Source: Chamaecyparis obtusa (taxonomy: Eukaryota > Streptophyta > Pinopsida > Cupressales > Cupressaceae). Taken from it: a DNA stretch of 64,000 bases. The notes beneath the pieces were generated by a model. It had not been told where the DNA came from, did not search any database, and saw nothing but the letters and a program-made list of their open reading frames with translations. This document shows, piece after piece, positions 12,696 through 23,867 of this stretch (position 1 is the stretch's first letter; each line of letters starts with the position of its first letter). The stretch lies in assembly GCA_027943335.1 (NCBI GenBank), contig BSBK01006398.1:710001-774000 (forward strand), given 5' to 3'. Position numbers and translations under genes: made by a program.

Positions 12696-14485
12696 TAAAA
12701 AATGTAAGGGGGTTTAATAACATCCCTAGACAAAAGGCTATTCATGAGTTGATCGGCTCATGTTCTCCTAATGTGGTCTTTATTTAGGAAACCAAGTTAT
12801 TAATTGATGATATGCTTAACAAGTCATCTAAAATTTGGGCTAAAAGTCATTGTCATTTCTTTGGAGCCCGGGACAACTCTAGATGAATGACTATCTTGTG
12901 GAACATGTGTAGAATTTTCCCACTTTGGTGGATTTTATCAATTCTTCTATCTCTCTAGTGCCCAAATGTTGTAAAACTAGTGAGAACCTTGTTTCACTAA
13001 TATTTATCCTCCAACTAATATTAAGGTAAAATCCTTTCTTTGGGTGCATATACAATTTACATGATCTCTTGATCCTTTATTCCCTTTGGTAAGTGATATT
13101 AATATAGTTTCTATTTTGGAAGACATGAGAGAAGAAATTCTAGGCTTGACCCTTTTGTTGGTCTCTTGAGGAATAATATTGAGTTATTAAAGGTAGTGGA
13201 TGCTAAAGCCACTAATATAATTTTTACTCATAATTATAGAATATGTAGTGAGGAGGATATATATCCAAGAGGTTAGATACATTTATATTCTATTTCTTAT
13301 GGTTAGAAGATAGTTGGATTACTAGCTCATAAATTTTAGATTAGAGAAGATATGACCATTGACCAATCAAGTTTTATGCTACCAAGTTTTAAGTGTCAAA
13401 AAATACCTCTTTTAAGTTTCAACTTATGTGGCTTTGGGAACCATCACTTCATGATCTTATAGTTGACTAGTGGAGAAAGGGAATGAATACATCTTGGTGT
13501 AACAATGTATTTATTTACCAAGAAATTAAAATACATAAATTATAAGTTTGAACAGTGGAATAGAGCATGTTTTGGAAATATATTCTTGGCAATAAGGAAA
13601 TATCAATCTGTAGTTGATGTTGTTATTCACTAGAATAGGGACCATGGTTTATCTGATGCTCTATATAGAGATGAAACATAGGTGGTGATGGAGTTTGAGA
13701 AATAGGAGCTTCAAGAGGACATCTATTGGAAATAAAAGGATTCAGTTGATCGCTCTAGGGGAGTGACAAAAATACAAAGTTTTTTCATAACATAGTGAAG
13801 GATAGAAGACATGAGAGTGTAATTAAATCTCTCATTTCCTTAGAAGGGGATATCCCATCCAAACAAAGGGATATTAGCCACTATATTCTTTTTGAATTTA
13901 TTTACTAGGGGTATTGCACCTACCATTGTGAGAAAGGGCTTGTCCTTGCATGTATTCTTCGTATAGTCACCAATGATATGAATGAAGATCTTATTAAACA
14001 CATTTATTTATTTTAGGTTGAAGGATTGGTGTTTGAAATGAAGAAGGGTATATCTTTAGGGATATGTATATTCCCTATATATTTTTACTAGGAATATTGG
14101 GATATTATTAAGATGGATCTATTTGAAGTTGAGGAGGAGTCCTTTTGGAACAAAAAACATGCTTAAGGATTCAAGAGAGATATATTTATTTCTCTTATTT
14201 AAAAAATAGAGGGAGTTAATTCTCTTGACTCATATAGACCTATAGCTTGGGTAATTTTATTTATGGAATAATTATAAAGTTGATTGTAGAAAGGCTCAAG
14301 CCATGGATAAATTGAATAACTTCCAAAGAGAAAGGTGGTTTTGTTGCTAGATTTTTTTTGAATGGGATTATCATAGTTATAGAACCTATGCATTCTAAGA
14401 TAAATTCTAAGAATAATTCTTTGTCCATAAAATTGGATATTAAATTTGGTTTTGGAATTGAGTGGATCAGTTGGTAATGAGTTGT
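12696..14485 (+). pseudogene. LINE-A ORF2, endonuclease and N-terminal RT (split)
   Basis: Begins with the AP-endonuclease signature N-V-R-G-F-N at about 12700, followed by the second catalytic motif with ETK near 12790 (preceding Gln now a stop). At 13.5-13.85 kb there is the linker typical of plant L1 ORF2 (EQWNRACFGNIF, then FFHNIVKDRR). From about 14.05 kb RT blocks 1-2 are readable, including SYRPIAW, KLIVERLKPWI and the KLDIK block. Numerous stops and frameshifts. The frame stops at 14485 in MSC and resumes after the 24.5-kb insertion with IKYSS, the expected next RT block. Target-primed reverse transcription would be its original role. Confidence 0.75.
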
Positions 14486-14538
14486 GGGTAAGTGCACAAA
14501 GATGGGGGACCAAAAAGGGGGTATAAGATGCCACTTTT
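14486..14538 (+). repeat. Left terminal inverted repeat of the giant element
   Basis: 32 bases (14486-14517) match the reverse complement of 39002-39033, then a 9-base insertion, then 12 further matching bases (14527-14538). Homology fades beyond this point. Confidence 0.85.
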
Positions 14539-15380
14539 TTCCTAAAATCAGAAAACTCTGAACTTCAACAAGAAATTGAAGATAGTTAGACTCAAAATTT
14601 AAGATGCGACAAAAAAAGGAGTTGTAATACTCTAAATCTAGTTCCTAAACTACTAACTTATTTTATAAATGGTGCAAATTAAGGCCCTCAAAAAGGGGGA
14701 GCACAAAAAGTGGTTCTATTTTTTGTCCAAAAACATAACATAGCGTCTGGTGTGCTCCCCCTAAAATGTTAAATTTTTTTTGAATTTTTTTAATCACTCC
14801 AGTGAGAAGTTAGCTAACACCACGTAGTTTATCCAGATTTTTTTCATAATTTTTTGATGAACATATAATTTTTGATGAATTTACGAAGTGCACACATCCT
14901 GAAAACATGAAATTTTTGTGTGCTCCCCCTAGAAATCATTTAAAACTAATCAAAAATTAAATTTTCTTTTTTTAAAGTGTGTAGAATGGAGTCTACTTTC
15001 TAAAAATGTAACTTATTGCAAAATTTGATGAATGAGCCAAAATCTATGCCCAAAATACTACATGTTGGTTTTTTACAAAAAATGGACATACAGACAAAAG
15101 AAATTAGAGTTGAAAAAATTAACATAATCAGAATTCAAAATAAATTATATGCTTAGATAGCTAACAGAGAGATTTGCAATATCACGTCATCTGATTTTTA
15201 TGTTCTTGAGCCACAAGTAAACCTGATGAGGACCACACAAAAAAGATGTCATTTTTTTGTATGTCTATTGGAAAACACATCTCAGGCCTATTTCAATCAT
15301 CCAAGCCTTTAGGTTGGATCTCCAAGTGAAATCCAAGCCTTAGGATTGGTAAATTCAAATACTTTACAAAGCTCACAAGC
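14539..15380. other. Left subterminal region with GTGCTCCCCC words
   Basis: Non-coding. The word GTGTGCTCCCCCTA occurs near 14748 and 14918, and its inverse GGGGGAGCAC at about 14695. A related GGGGGCACAAAAAG lies near the right end (about 38977). Repeated words just inside a terminal inverted repeat are typical transposase binding sites; that role is inferred. Confidence 0.5.
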
Positions 15381-15386
15381 CCTAAA

Positions 15387-15488
15387 GCGCGCACACCCTA
15401 TAGGGCGTGTGCCCTATGTAAATTTATGATTGTCATAGTGTGCTCACACTATGAAAATCATAAGTTTACATAGGGCGTGCGCCCTATG
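15387..15488. repeat. Subterminal palindromes, left cluster 1
   Basis: Near-perfect dyads in close series: around 15387-15419 (CACACCCTATAGGGCGTGTG core), 15434-15453 (CATAGTGTGCTCACACTATG) and 15469-15488 (CATAGGGCGTGCGCCCTATG). Confidence 0.85.
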
Positions 15489-15521
15489 TAAGATATAGAT
15501 TCACATAGTGATGAGAAATAG

Positions 15522-15971
<450 letters not shown>

Positions 15972-15983
15972 CTTTTTCTTTTT

Positions 15984-16103
15984 ACATAGGGTGTATGCCC
16001 TATAGGGCATGCGCGCTATAGGGTGCATGCCCTATTTAAGACTATGCATAACATCTTTTTGTTTTCATGTATAGGGCGTACGCCCTATAGTGCGCTCACG
16101 CTA
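15984..16103. repeat. Subterminal palindromes, left cluster 2
   Basis: Further dyads of the same family: 15984-16036 (tandem CATAGGGTGTATGCCCTATA-type units) and around 16070-16089 (ATAGGGCGTACGCCCTAT), then TAGTGCGCTCACGCTA. Related copies near the other end include AGGGTGTGCACCCTATAGG (about 32009-32027) and GGGTGTACACCC (about 38939-38950), now separated by the Copia insertion. Confidence 0.85.
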
Positions 16104-16542
16104 TGTAAAACTAGAAGAAATGGTCTTATTTTCTAAGGATCTCGTGAAAGAGGCCCACTTTTTCTTATGCTGTATGAATTCTGCATTTTTTCTGAAGTTT
16201 TCACTTTTCATGGTGTTGATAGGACAAATCAACATCATTTTGCACCATAGTGACAAGTTTTCGCTTTGCACCATCATGAGAGTCAATTATTGGAATAAAA
16301 AAGACAAAAAGATATTGAGGTAAGTTTTTTATTTTTTTACATGTCAAATGTGAATAAAGAGTGTTTTGGTTTATAATTGGTATGATATAGACTTGTTCAA
16401 TACATAATTTTATATAAGTGTAATAAATTTATATTATAATTTTTCATATTGTAAGAAGTTTATATTATAATTTGACTTATTGTTTTACATTTATATTATA
16501 TTTCTAAAATTTTAATCAATTGATATGTAGAAATCATCATCA

Positions 16543-19500
16543 TGCCAAGGAAATGAGCAAAGAATTTAACATCGGAAGAGAATGAAAGAGACAAAGAGAA
16601 GAAAAGGGAAAGAATGAGACAACTTCGTGAACAAAAAAATTAATACCATAGAAGAAGATTTTTTTTTGGATGAGGAACATGAAACATCAATACAAAATAA
16701 GAGAGAATTGGAATTGGAATAAAAAAGACAACGAATGAGAAACTTGCGTGCAATGAGACAATTGAATTATGAAGATGTAGGGGACATCATCTACGAGTTC
16801 CCAAGTTCAAGAGACATCATCATCCAATGTTTGAGGCACACCAATGTATCATGTTGAAGGCACACCGTTGTCTACTTCTGAAGGTGGAGGCACACCAATG
16901 TATCATGTTGAAGGCACACCATTGTCTACTTCTGAAGGTGTGGGCACACTCTTCTATCATGTTGAAGGCACACCATTATCTACATCCCAAGGTGTAGGAA
17001 CAACATCATCTCATGTGAAGGCACACCATTATCTACATCCCAAGGTGTAGGCACATTATCGTCTCATGTTGAAGGCACTCAAGATGGTATGCAATTCACA
17101 CCTAATGTTTTTGATGCTCCTATAATTATTAAATATAGAAAGCCAAAATATTTGATTGATATTGATACTAACATTTTGCAAGCAATGCTTGGCAAGATTC
17201 CCAAGCGTATTTGTCAAAGAAATGTTAATTGTATTTGGAGATCATTTTTTGAGAATTTAAACATGACAGGAAGATGTCAAATATTTGTTGAAATGATGAG
17301 AAATCTGAAATTTAGGCCCATCATGAAGATTCTTGGGCTAAGAACGATGGACGAGTCAAGTGAAAAATCTATTGTAAAGAATCTAATGACTGCATATGAG
17401 AGTATGGGCTCTACATCACGCACGAAAGATAGTAATGTCACATGACGTGTACTTACATCAATGATAGTAAGCACTCAAATGAAGAAATCTTGACTCATTA
17501 GAAAGACAAGCAAAACATTGAAAATAAGTAGAAAGTCCCTAATGAGAGCCCTGGGAAGGTGTCAAAGAGTGGAAGATCCAAATAGGAATGAGTTATGGGC
17601 ATTTTCCAGTAGACTACCGCGAAAAGATAAAGAAATTGTTGAAGCTTTGAAATCCTTGATTGAAGAATTTTTGAAGAATAATACACGGGTATCTCCTAAT
17701 CAAAGAGATGTTGTAAGGAGGATTGGTAGTCGAATTCATGTTCCACATCCAAAACATTTTTTGGATTCAACTCAGAAAAAATTCTTTGCAAAATTTATGC
17801 ATACGTATCCTCAAATTAAAATTAGTCAGAGATATTTTGAAATGTGTAAACCTTTTTATGTCAAGATAAATCACACATGCACAACTTGTTGTTGTAGGGT
17901 ACATATTTAATTTTCTAACCATTTTGAAGTTTATAGGAATATATGTGTAGGTTTGCACTCTAACAATGTTTTGCAGGATTGTAACATAAATGATCCACCT
18001 AGATCTTCAAGGGAATTAATATCTACCATTTTATGTGAAAGAGCAGATGGTCAACAATTTTACAAGCTCTCATGCTTGAATGGTACATGCATAGATTGCG
18101 GAGGTTTGAGATTTTTGCCAATTTGTCAACATATGGAGAGTACACATGCAATCGGTAACGAAATAGTGGAATTTGGAAAATATAAGACCATGACATACAA
18201 TCTAAAAGATGGAAAAGAGGCTAAAAGATGTGATTTAGTAATTGAAAAAATTTCAGCATATTAGTTCATGGACATTTTTTGTAAAAAAATTATTTATGAG
18301 TATGCAAGGCATACACATAGAGTGCGATGGTTGGATATGCAATTCAAGTTGTGCAAGGACACATTCCCACTTGATACCATTGTTTTAGTTGTGGACCTTG
18401 CAGAGAACTACACACTATAACCATAGAATGAGGTGCAAGCAAAGTATTACAACTCTTAACAGGTTGCTATATTTGTTCATATAGCATTCATGCATGCACC
18501 ATATAGTACAGAGGAGAACATGAAGATATTGAGGGAGTATCATTTTTATATCAGTGATGATCACTCACATTCTACAGAGTTTATACACGGTTGCTTTCAA
18601 CTATTTTATGGTAATTTGGAAAATAGGGGCATAAAATATCATCGACATATCATTTGGTCAGATAATTTTGCATCCCCATTCAATAATTCTTGGATGTTTT
18701 ATTGGTTGTATAGGATACATAAGATTAATGAAATTCAATATATGTAGAATTTCATAGAGGTCGGTCATGAAAAGGGAGAGCACGATGGTGCAGGTCCATG
18801 TATTAAAAGAGCCTTAGCATGTGAAGAATTAAAGTACAAAGAGAAAGAAACATTGTCAGATGCAGGATGTATTGTCTAGTGGTGTAACACTAGAATGGGT
18901 CCAGGTAATGAAGGTGAGTCTAAGGTTCATAGATTTGTTTGTTTGATGGATGAAACTAACATTTCACCATATGAGGATTGTTTTACATTGATAGGATCGA
19001 GTGAGCTATACTCTTTTAGAAGATGTAATGCAGGTTCATGGAGTATCCACACATGACATATGGCATGATTTTGTTCATCATGTGTAGATGAAGATTGGGA
19101 TGGGTGTGAGTCAAAGGAATGGATTGATGAATGGTATACATGTATTTTGAGTCCACTTGCCTCCTATCATCCCCATGAATCACTACAACTGATAGAAAAG
19201 GAATCATCCATTGACTTTGATCACTTATCTGATCTACTAGAACTAGGTCTATATTTTCCACATACAAATAATCTCAAATTTAGTACTTTATCATAAATAT
19301 TTAGTAAACTAATGTCCTCATTATGGTTATATCATTACAGGCCATGGTTTTGCTATTATTACACCTGGAGACAATGAAGAAGGGACAGATTATTATTTGT
19401 GTCATTGTGTAGAGGCAAAAAATAAATTGGATCACTCAGTTATTGATGGTGAAGAATTAGAATACCCTATAGGAGCAGTGGTTGTAACTGGTACATGGCT

Positions 19501-19726
19501 TAGATGGTATGCTATGAAGAACCCTAGGTTGTGGTTGTTCGAGCATTGGGAGACACATAGAAAGATTCTTCATTATTCAAACCTCATCGTTGCATCAAAT
19601 GTCCACTTAATTAGATATGGGGGAAGACTGCAAAATAAAACTGTTTGGAAGGTTCGTGAGTCAGAACACGTGGCAATACTTGAGACAATCAAGGGTAGGG
19701 TAGAACCAATTGGTTCATTGGACTAA
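16543..19726 (+). pseudogene. DDE-type transposase-like gene with introns, decayed
   Basis: Starts MPRK at 16543 with a Lys/Arg/Glu-rich N-terminus, followed by an 18-residue repeat region (16826-17085). From 17089 a long frame runs to 17898, where an AGG|GTACAT donor and a TTTTGCAG acceptor (ending 17976) define a 78-base intron that joins TTCCCR to DCNIND in frame. The core carries Cys pairs (LSCLNGTCIDCGG), then VVDLAENY (Asp codon 18394), IWSDN (Asp 18661, 89 residues on) and GHEKGEHDGAG (18762-18790) before KRAL. A second acceptor (TTACAG, 19343) precedes a C-terminal domain to 19726. Stops at Gln positions (TL-stop-P-stop-NEVQ) look like C-to-T decay. I believe it belongs to the D-AENY / SDN / H-x-K-G-x-x-D-G transposase group seen in lower plants and invertebrates, perhaps Sola-like. 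Its position just inside the left terminus fits the element's own transposase. Confidence 0.6.
16826..17085 (+). repeat. 54-bp coding minisatellite in transposase N-terminus
   Basis: Four to five copies with a 54-base period (GTTGAAGG at 16853, 16907, 16961, then about 17014 and 17068). They encode an 18-residue repeat of the form EGTPLSTSxGVGTxxxHV. Copy four has lost one base, shifting the frame. Confidence 0.85.
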
Positions 19727-19857
19727 ATGGAAATACAAATATCGTAACATGTCAACTTTATATAGCACTGTAAATTAGGTGGACTCTAAATTTCTCATGC
19801 ATTACCTCGTATGTATAATGGGAAGTTTGTAAAATTTAATGACAACCTTTCTCTTCT

Positions 19858-19960
19858 ATTTTTTGGGGCAATACTGGAAGGTTTTCTCTGCTCAGCTCTT
19901 TCCTCCAGTGCTCCTATTGAGCTGAGTTGTAAAAATATTTCTCATTATTAATAAAAAAAA
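19858..19960 (+). mobile_element. LINE/SINE 3' end-like hairpin with A-tail
   Basis: CTCAGCTC (19891-19898) and GAGCTGAG (19919-19926) form a perfect 8-bp stem with a 20-base loop. About 25 bases later the sequence ends in AATAAAAAAAA. A stem-loop just before an A-tail is the usual layout of L1/SINE 3' ends. It could instead be the 3' untranslated end of the transposase gene. Confidence 0.35.
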
Positions 19961-20148
19961 CTTTATAATAGAAATCTTATAGTTCAGAGATTTTTCATAG
20001 CATACATAGCATAATTCATATATTCTTTACATACACTAAGATCCCATTTCAGCATTAACTTCCACACATAAACCCAAGCCAAAACCAACTTCTAAACAAG
20101 CCTACCATAAACACCACATACAAAAAACCTAAAATCTTCCAACAAAAC

Positions 20149-20530
20149 CTAACCCAGAGCAGTAGGAAACTTGGTAACAACCTTACTTCCTTCAGAAGCA
20201 GCATGCCTAGCCAGCTCTCTAGGCAAAACAAACTTGACAGCAATCTCAATTTCTCTGGAGGAAAGTGTCAGGATCTTGTTATATTTTAGTAGAGAAGCAG
20301 CCTCAGGAGTAATCTTATCAAAAATATCAATCATGAAGCTCTCCATGATATCCATGGTAGCACTGGATATTCCCTTGGAGGGATGCACTTGTTTCAACAC
20401 CTTGTATATTAACCTTTTGTAACTTCCTACACTTCTCTTCCTCTTCTTTTTCTTATTCTCTTCCTTTTGAACATCACTTTCTTTGCTTTTCTTAGCTTTG
20501 GAGAATCCTTTACTTCATTCTCTCCTTTCA
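20149..20530 (-). pseudogene. Histone H2B, divergent pseudogene
   Basis: The minus strand reads an open frame from a TGA at about 20515 down to TAG at 20149. A basic tail ([14 protein letters not shown]) leads into the H2B histone fold: [13 protein letters not shown], the alpha2 region with [15 protein letters not shown] and the C-terminal helix [20 protein letters not shown]. Length and order match H2B from the end of the tail onward. Normally near-invariant positions are changed (for example MESF for MNSF). No in-frame ATG precedes the fold; an ATG at 20530 lies in another frame and would need one indel. H2B pairs with H2A in nucleosomes; this copy is probably dead, though the fold itself has no stop. 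It lies inside the giant TIR element. Confidence 0.8.
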
Positions 20531-21350
20531 TACCATCTTCTTTAAGACCAAAAATCCCCTAGAAACTAGGGCTCACCCAATGTCTCATCTCCTAGCACCA
20601 TAGAAACTGAACCAAAGTTGATTCACCATCATTTGACCATCCTATGATGGATTCACACATAAAATACCCCCCTCCAATGGCTAGAACATCTACTGTTATA
20701 CCCTTGCACCAATTTCATGACCCTTATGCACCCTTCAAACTCATCAAACTCCTTCTATCCTTGAAATATTTCATGACCCTTATGCACCCTTCAAATTAAT
20801 GCCTACTTTGGGAGGAAGATTATAATTTCCATATTTCCACAAGCCTTGAAATATTTTCATCGTTATCACTCTCCACCTTCGCTCTCTCAATTTAGTCCTC
20901 TCCCTCTCCGTTGCACTCAGCTTAGCCATCCTTACCTACTCTTTAACAAAGATTCTCCAAAATTTGTATACAAAGGCATCCTACAGGAAAAAATGAAAAT
21001 TTTCCTAGAGAATATTCTACAGCTTTTGACCAATTGAGGAAGCAAAAAATAAGTGAATAAGCAATTGGCTACCAGCCACAGAGAAATGACAAGACTTTGA
21101 AAAAAAAATATTCTTTCTTGATGCTGAACTCATTTGATGTGGTTGTATATGATATGTACACTGTACTTTACAAAGTGTTTTATGATTATCTAATTTAAAC
21201 TTATTATATGATGCAGCCAAGTGTTGACACAATCATTATATATGGTATGTTTTACTATTTTTTTTGAGAACTAATGCTTCTAGTGAATTCAAATTTAGTT
21301 TTTATAAAGATGAGATGTTAGTGAATGACTTCTTCCTAATATTACTCTTC
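20531..21350. other. Spacer between H2B and CHD remnants
   Basis: No recognisable coding sequence. A short imperfect duplication of 'catgacccttatgcacccttcaaa' type words occurs at 20718-20800. The interval may hold an H2B promoter remnant or CHD introns, but neither is demonstrable. Confidence 0.4.
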
Positions 21351-21355
21351 CACCA

Positions 21356-22036
21356 GATCCAAATTTCAACCCTTTTGTGGATCTACAGGCTCAATCATGA
21401 GCTCATGGGATTGGCCAAGAGAAAACTATGATTGTATATCAACTAATTACAAAATGTTCATTTGAGGAGAACATATTGCAATGATCAAGAAGAAAATTGG
21501 CTATGGAAAATCTACTTATGAATTCTGTTAAGAATGAAACTATTAAGGAATTGCATGATATATTACTCAACGGTGCAAGGAATATTCTTGATGAACATGG
21601 GATTGCAGCTACATCTATTCAATATATAGAGGAAGATATAGAAAATCTTCTAAATAGAGATATTAATGTGAGAGAAAAGGACATTTCAAAAGAAAATGGT
21701 TATCTTGGTGCCATCCAAGGTATGCCAATTACTTAGGATGAAGTGACAAAGCCCATAGTTAATGGGAAAGAGTGGGAAGAGCTTCTTGGACCCATGATAG
21801 AAGTTATAGATAAGGATGAAGTGCTAGGAAGGGGAAAGCGACAAAGGAAAGAAGTAAGATATGCGTGTGAGCCTATGTCAGATGATGATGATGAGTACTC
21901 ACCATCTGCTAGTAGCTCAAGTAGTGATAGAAGCTCTTCAATGCACATGTACACTAACACAAATATTTCTATTAGAAATTCCTATTCGTCAATGACCTTG
22001 CATTTACGGGACTTGGGCATTATCCTTGAAATGTAA
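21356..22036 (+). pseudogene. CHD/Mi-2 (PICKLE-like) chromatin remodeller, C-terminal fragment
   Basis: One frame from 21356 to 22036 with four internal stops. It begins DPNFNPFVDLQAQ, then a stop where SNF2 motif VI has Arg (QxxxRAHRIGQ; here S-stop-AHGIGQ), followed by MIVYQLITKCSFEENILQ, the conserved end of the SNF2 helicase C-lobe. Next come the bridge sequence (LLNGARNILDEHG, then IENLLNRD) and the post-helicase EWEELL...LGRGKRQRK motif with a DDDDEYSP/Ser-rich tail typical of plant CHD3/PKL-like proteins. A splice-acceptor-like CCACCAG ends at 21356, so it was probably the last exon(s) of a spliced gene. CGA-to-TGA fits methylation decay. The frame runs directly into unit 1 of the 338-bp array. 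Confidence 0.8.
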
Positions 22037-23858
22037 GTTCATTGCCACCTTTGGGAAGGTAGTCTCACTCCTCATTTTACAAGAAAGGGCAGCCATCTAT
22101 GGTCCAAGGTTTTAATTCAGCTGACAAGTGGATATCTTCTCAAGGTACTGATCTCTTTCATAGAGAAAATCCTACTTCATCTCAAGGTTCTCGTTTAGGT
22201 GACCAACTCCTTCGAGGTCCACAAATAGACCCATTAATTTCCCAAATTGGTTCATTAGCAGGCAAAGAATTTGGTCATGCACTTCATCCTAGCACCACAA
22301 ATATTTCTATTAGAAATGCCTATTCATCAATGGCCTTGCATTTATAGGACTTGGGCATTATCCTTTAAATGTAAGTTCATTGCCACTTTTGGGAAGGCAA
22401 TCTCACTCCTCATTTTACAACAAAGGGCAGCCATCCATGGTCCAAGGTTTTAATTCAGCTGACAAGTGGAGAGCTTCTCCAGGTACTGATCTCTTTCCTA
22501 CAAAAGTTCCTGCTTCATCTCAAGGTTCTCATTTAGGCGACCAACTCCTTTGAGGTCCACAAATAGACCTATTAATTTCCCAAATTGGTTCATTAGCAGG
22601 CAAAGAATTTGGTCATGCACTTCATTCTAAGACCACAAATATTTCTATTAGAAATGCCTATTCATCAATGGCCTTGCATTTACAGGACTTGGGCATTATC
22701 CTTGAAATGTAAGTTTATTGCCACCTTTGGCAAGGCAATCTCACTCCTCATTTTACAACAAAGGGAAGCCATCTATGGTCCAAGGTTTTGATTCAGCTGA
22801 CAAGTAGAGAGCTTCTCAAGGTATTGATCTCTTTCATATAGAAGTTCCTGCTTCATCTCAAGGTTCTCATTTAGGTGACCAAATCCTTCGAGGTCCACAA
22901 ATAGACCCATTAATTTCCCAAATTGGTTCATTAGCAAGAAAATAATTTGGTCATGCACTTCATTCTAGCACCACAAATATTTCTATTAGAAATGCCTATT
23001 CGTCAATGGCCTTGCATTTACGGGACTTGGGCATTATCCTTGAAATGTAAGTTCTTTGCCACCTTTGGCAAGGCAGTCTCACTCCTCATTTTACAATAAA
23101 GGGCAGTCATCTATGGTCCAAGGTTTTAATTTAGTTGACAAGTGGAGAGCTTCTCAAGGTACTAATCTCTTTCATAGAGAAGTTCCCGCTTCATCTCAAG
23201 GTTCTTGTTTAGGTGACCAACTCCTTCGAGGTCCACAAATAGACCCATTAATTTCCCAAATTGGTTTGTTAGAGGCAAAGAATTTGGTCATGCACTTCAT
23301 TCTAGCACCACAAACATTTCTATTAGAAATTCCTATTCGTCAATGGCCTTGCATCTACGAGACTTGGGCATTATCCTTAAAATGTAAGTTCATTGCCACC
23401 TTTGGCAAGGTAGTCTCACTCCTCATTTTACAAAAAAGGGCAGCCATCTATGGTCCAAGGTTTTAATTTAGCTGACAAGTGGAGAGCTTCTCAAGGTACT
23501 GATCTCTTTTGTAGAGAAGTTCCTGCTTCATCTCAAGGTTCTTGTTTAAGTGACAAACTCCTTCGAGGTCCACAAATAGACCCATTAATTTCCCAAATTG
23601 GTTCATTAGTAGGCAAAGAATTTGGTCATGCACTTCATTCTAGCACCACAAATATTTCTATTAGAAATGCCTATTCATCAATGGCCTTGCATTTATGGGA
23701 CTTGGGCATTATCCTTGAAATGTAAGTTCATTGCCACCTTTGGCAAGGTAGTCTCACTCCTCATTTTACAATAAAGGGCAGCCATCTATGGTCCAAGGTT
23801 TTAATTCAGCTAACAAGTGGAGATATTCTCAAGGTACTGATCTCTTTCATAGAGAAGT
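21961..23858 (+). repeat. 338-bp tandem array, about 5.6 copies
   Basis: The anchor AAATATTTCTATTAGAAAT starts at 21961, 22299, 22637, 22975, 23312 (aaacatt variant) and 23650, so the period is 338, 338, 338, 337 and 338. Unit 1 is continuous with the CHD-like frame, so the array seems to be an amplified segment of that gene's terminal exon. Within each unit a frame of about 85 codons (MVQGFN...GKEFGHAL) is fairly well kept, but 338 is not a multiple of three, so no array-wide reading frame exists. Confidence 0.95.
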
Positions 23859-23867
23859 ACATGCCAC

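Larger units (their letters stand above)
10560..14485 (+). mobile_element. LINE-A, first segment (5' region, ORF1, start of ORF2)
   Basis: This is the upstream part of an old L1-like non-LTR retrotransposon. It holds a probable 5' leader (10.56-10.9 kb), an ORF1 remnant and the endonuclease and first RT blocks of ORF2. The element breaks off at 14485 in the middle of the RT domain, where the 24.5-kb TIR block begins, and resumes at 39034 in a compatible frame. A TRIM sits inside ORF1. Segments 10560-14485, 39034-39661 and 46882-47697 together are one insertion. The 5' boundary is uncertain. Confidence 0.75.

Noticed and set aside
14199..14534. Minus-strand frames of 111 and 78 codons
   Set aside because: They lie opposite the LINE-A RT segment, whose plus-strand reading has clear RT motifs and continues across the insertion; shadows.
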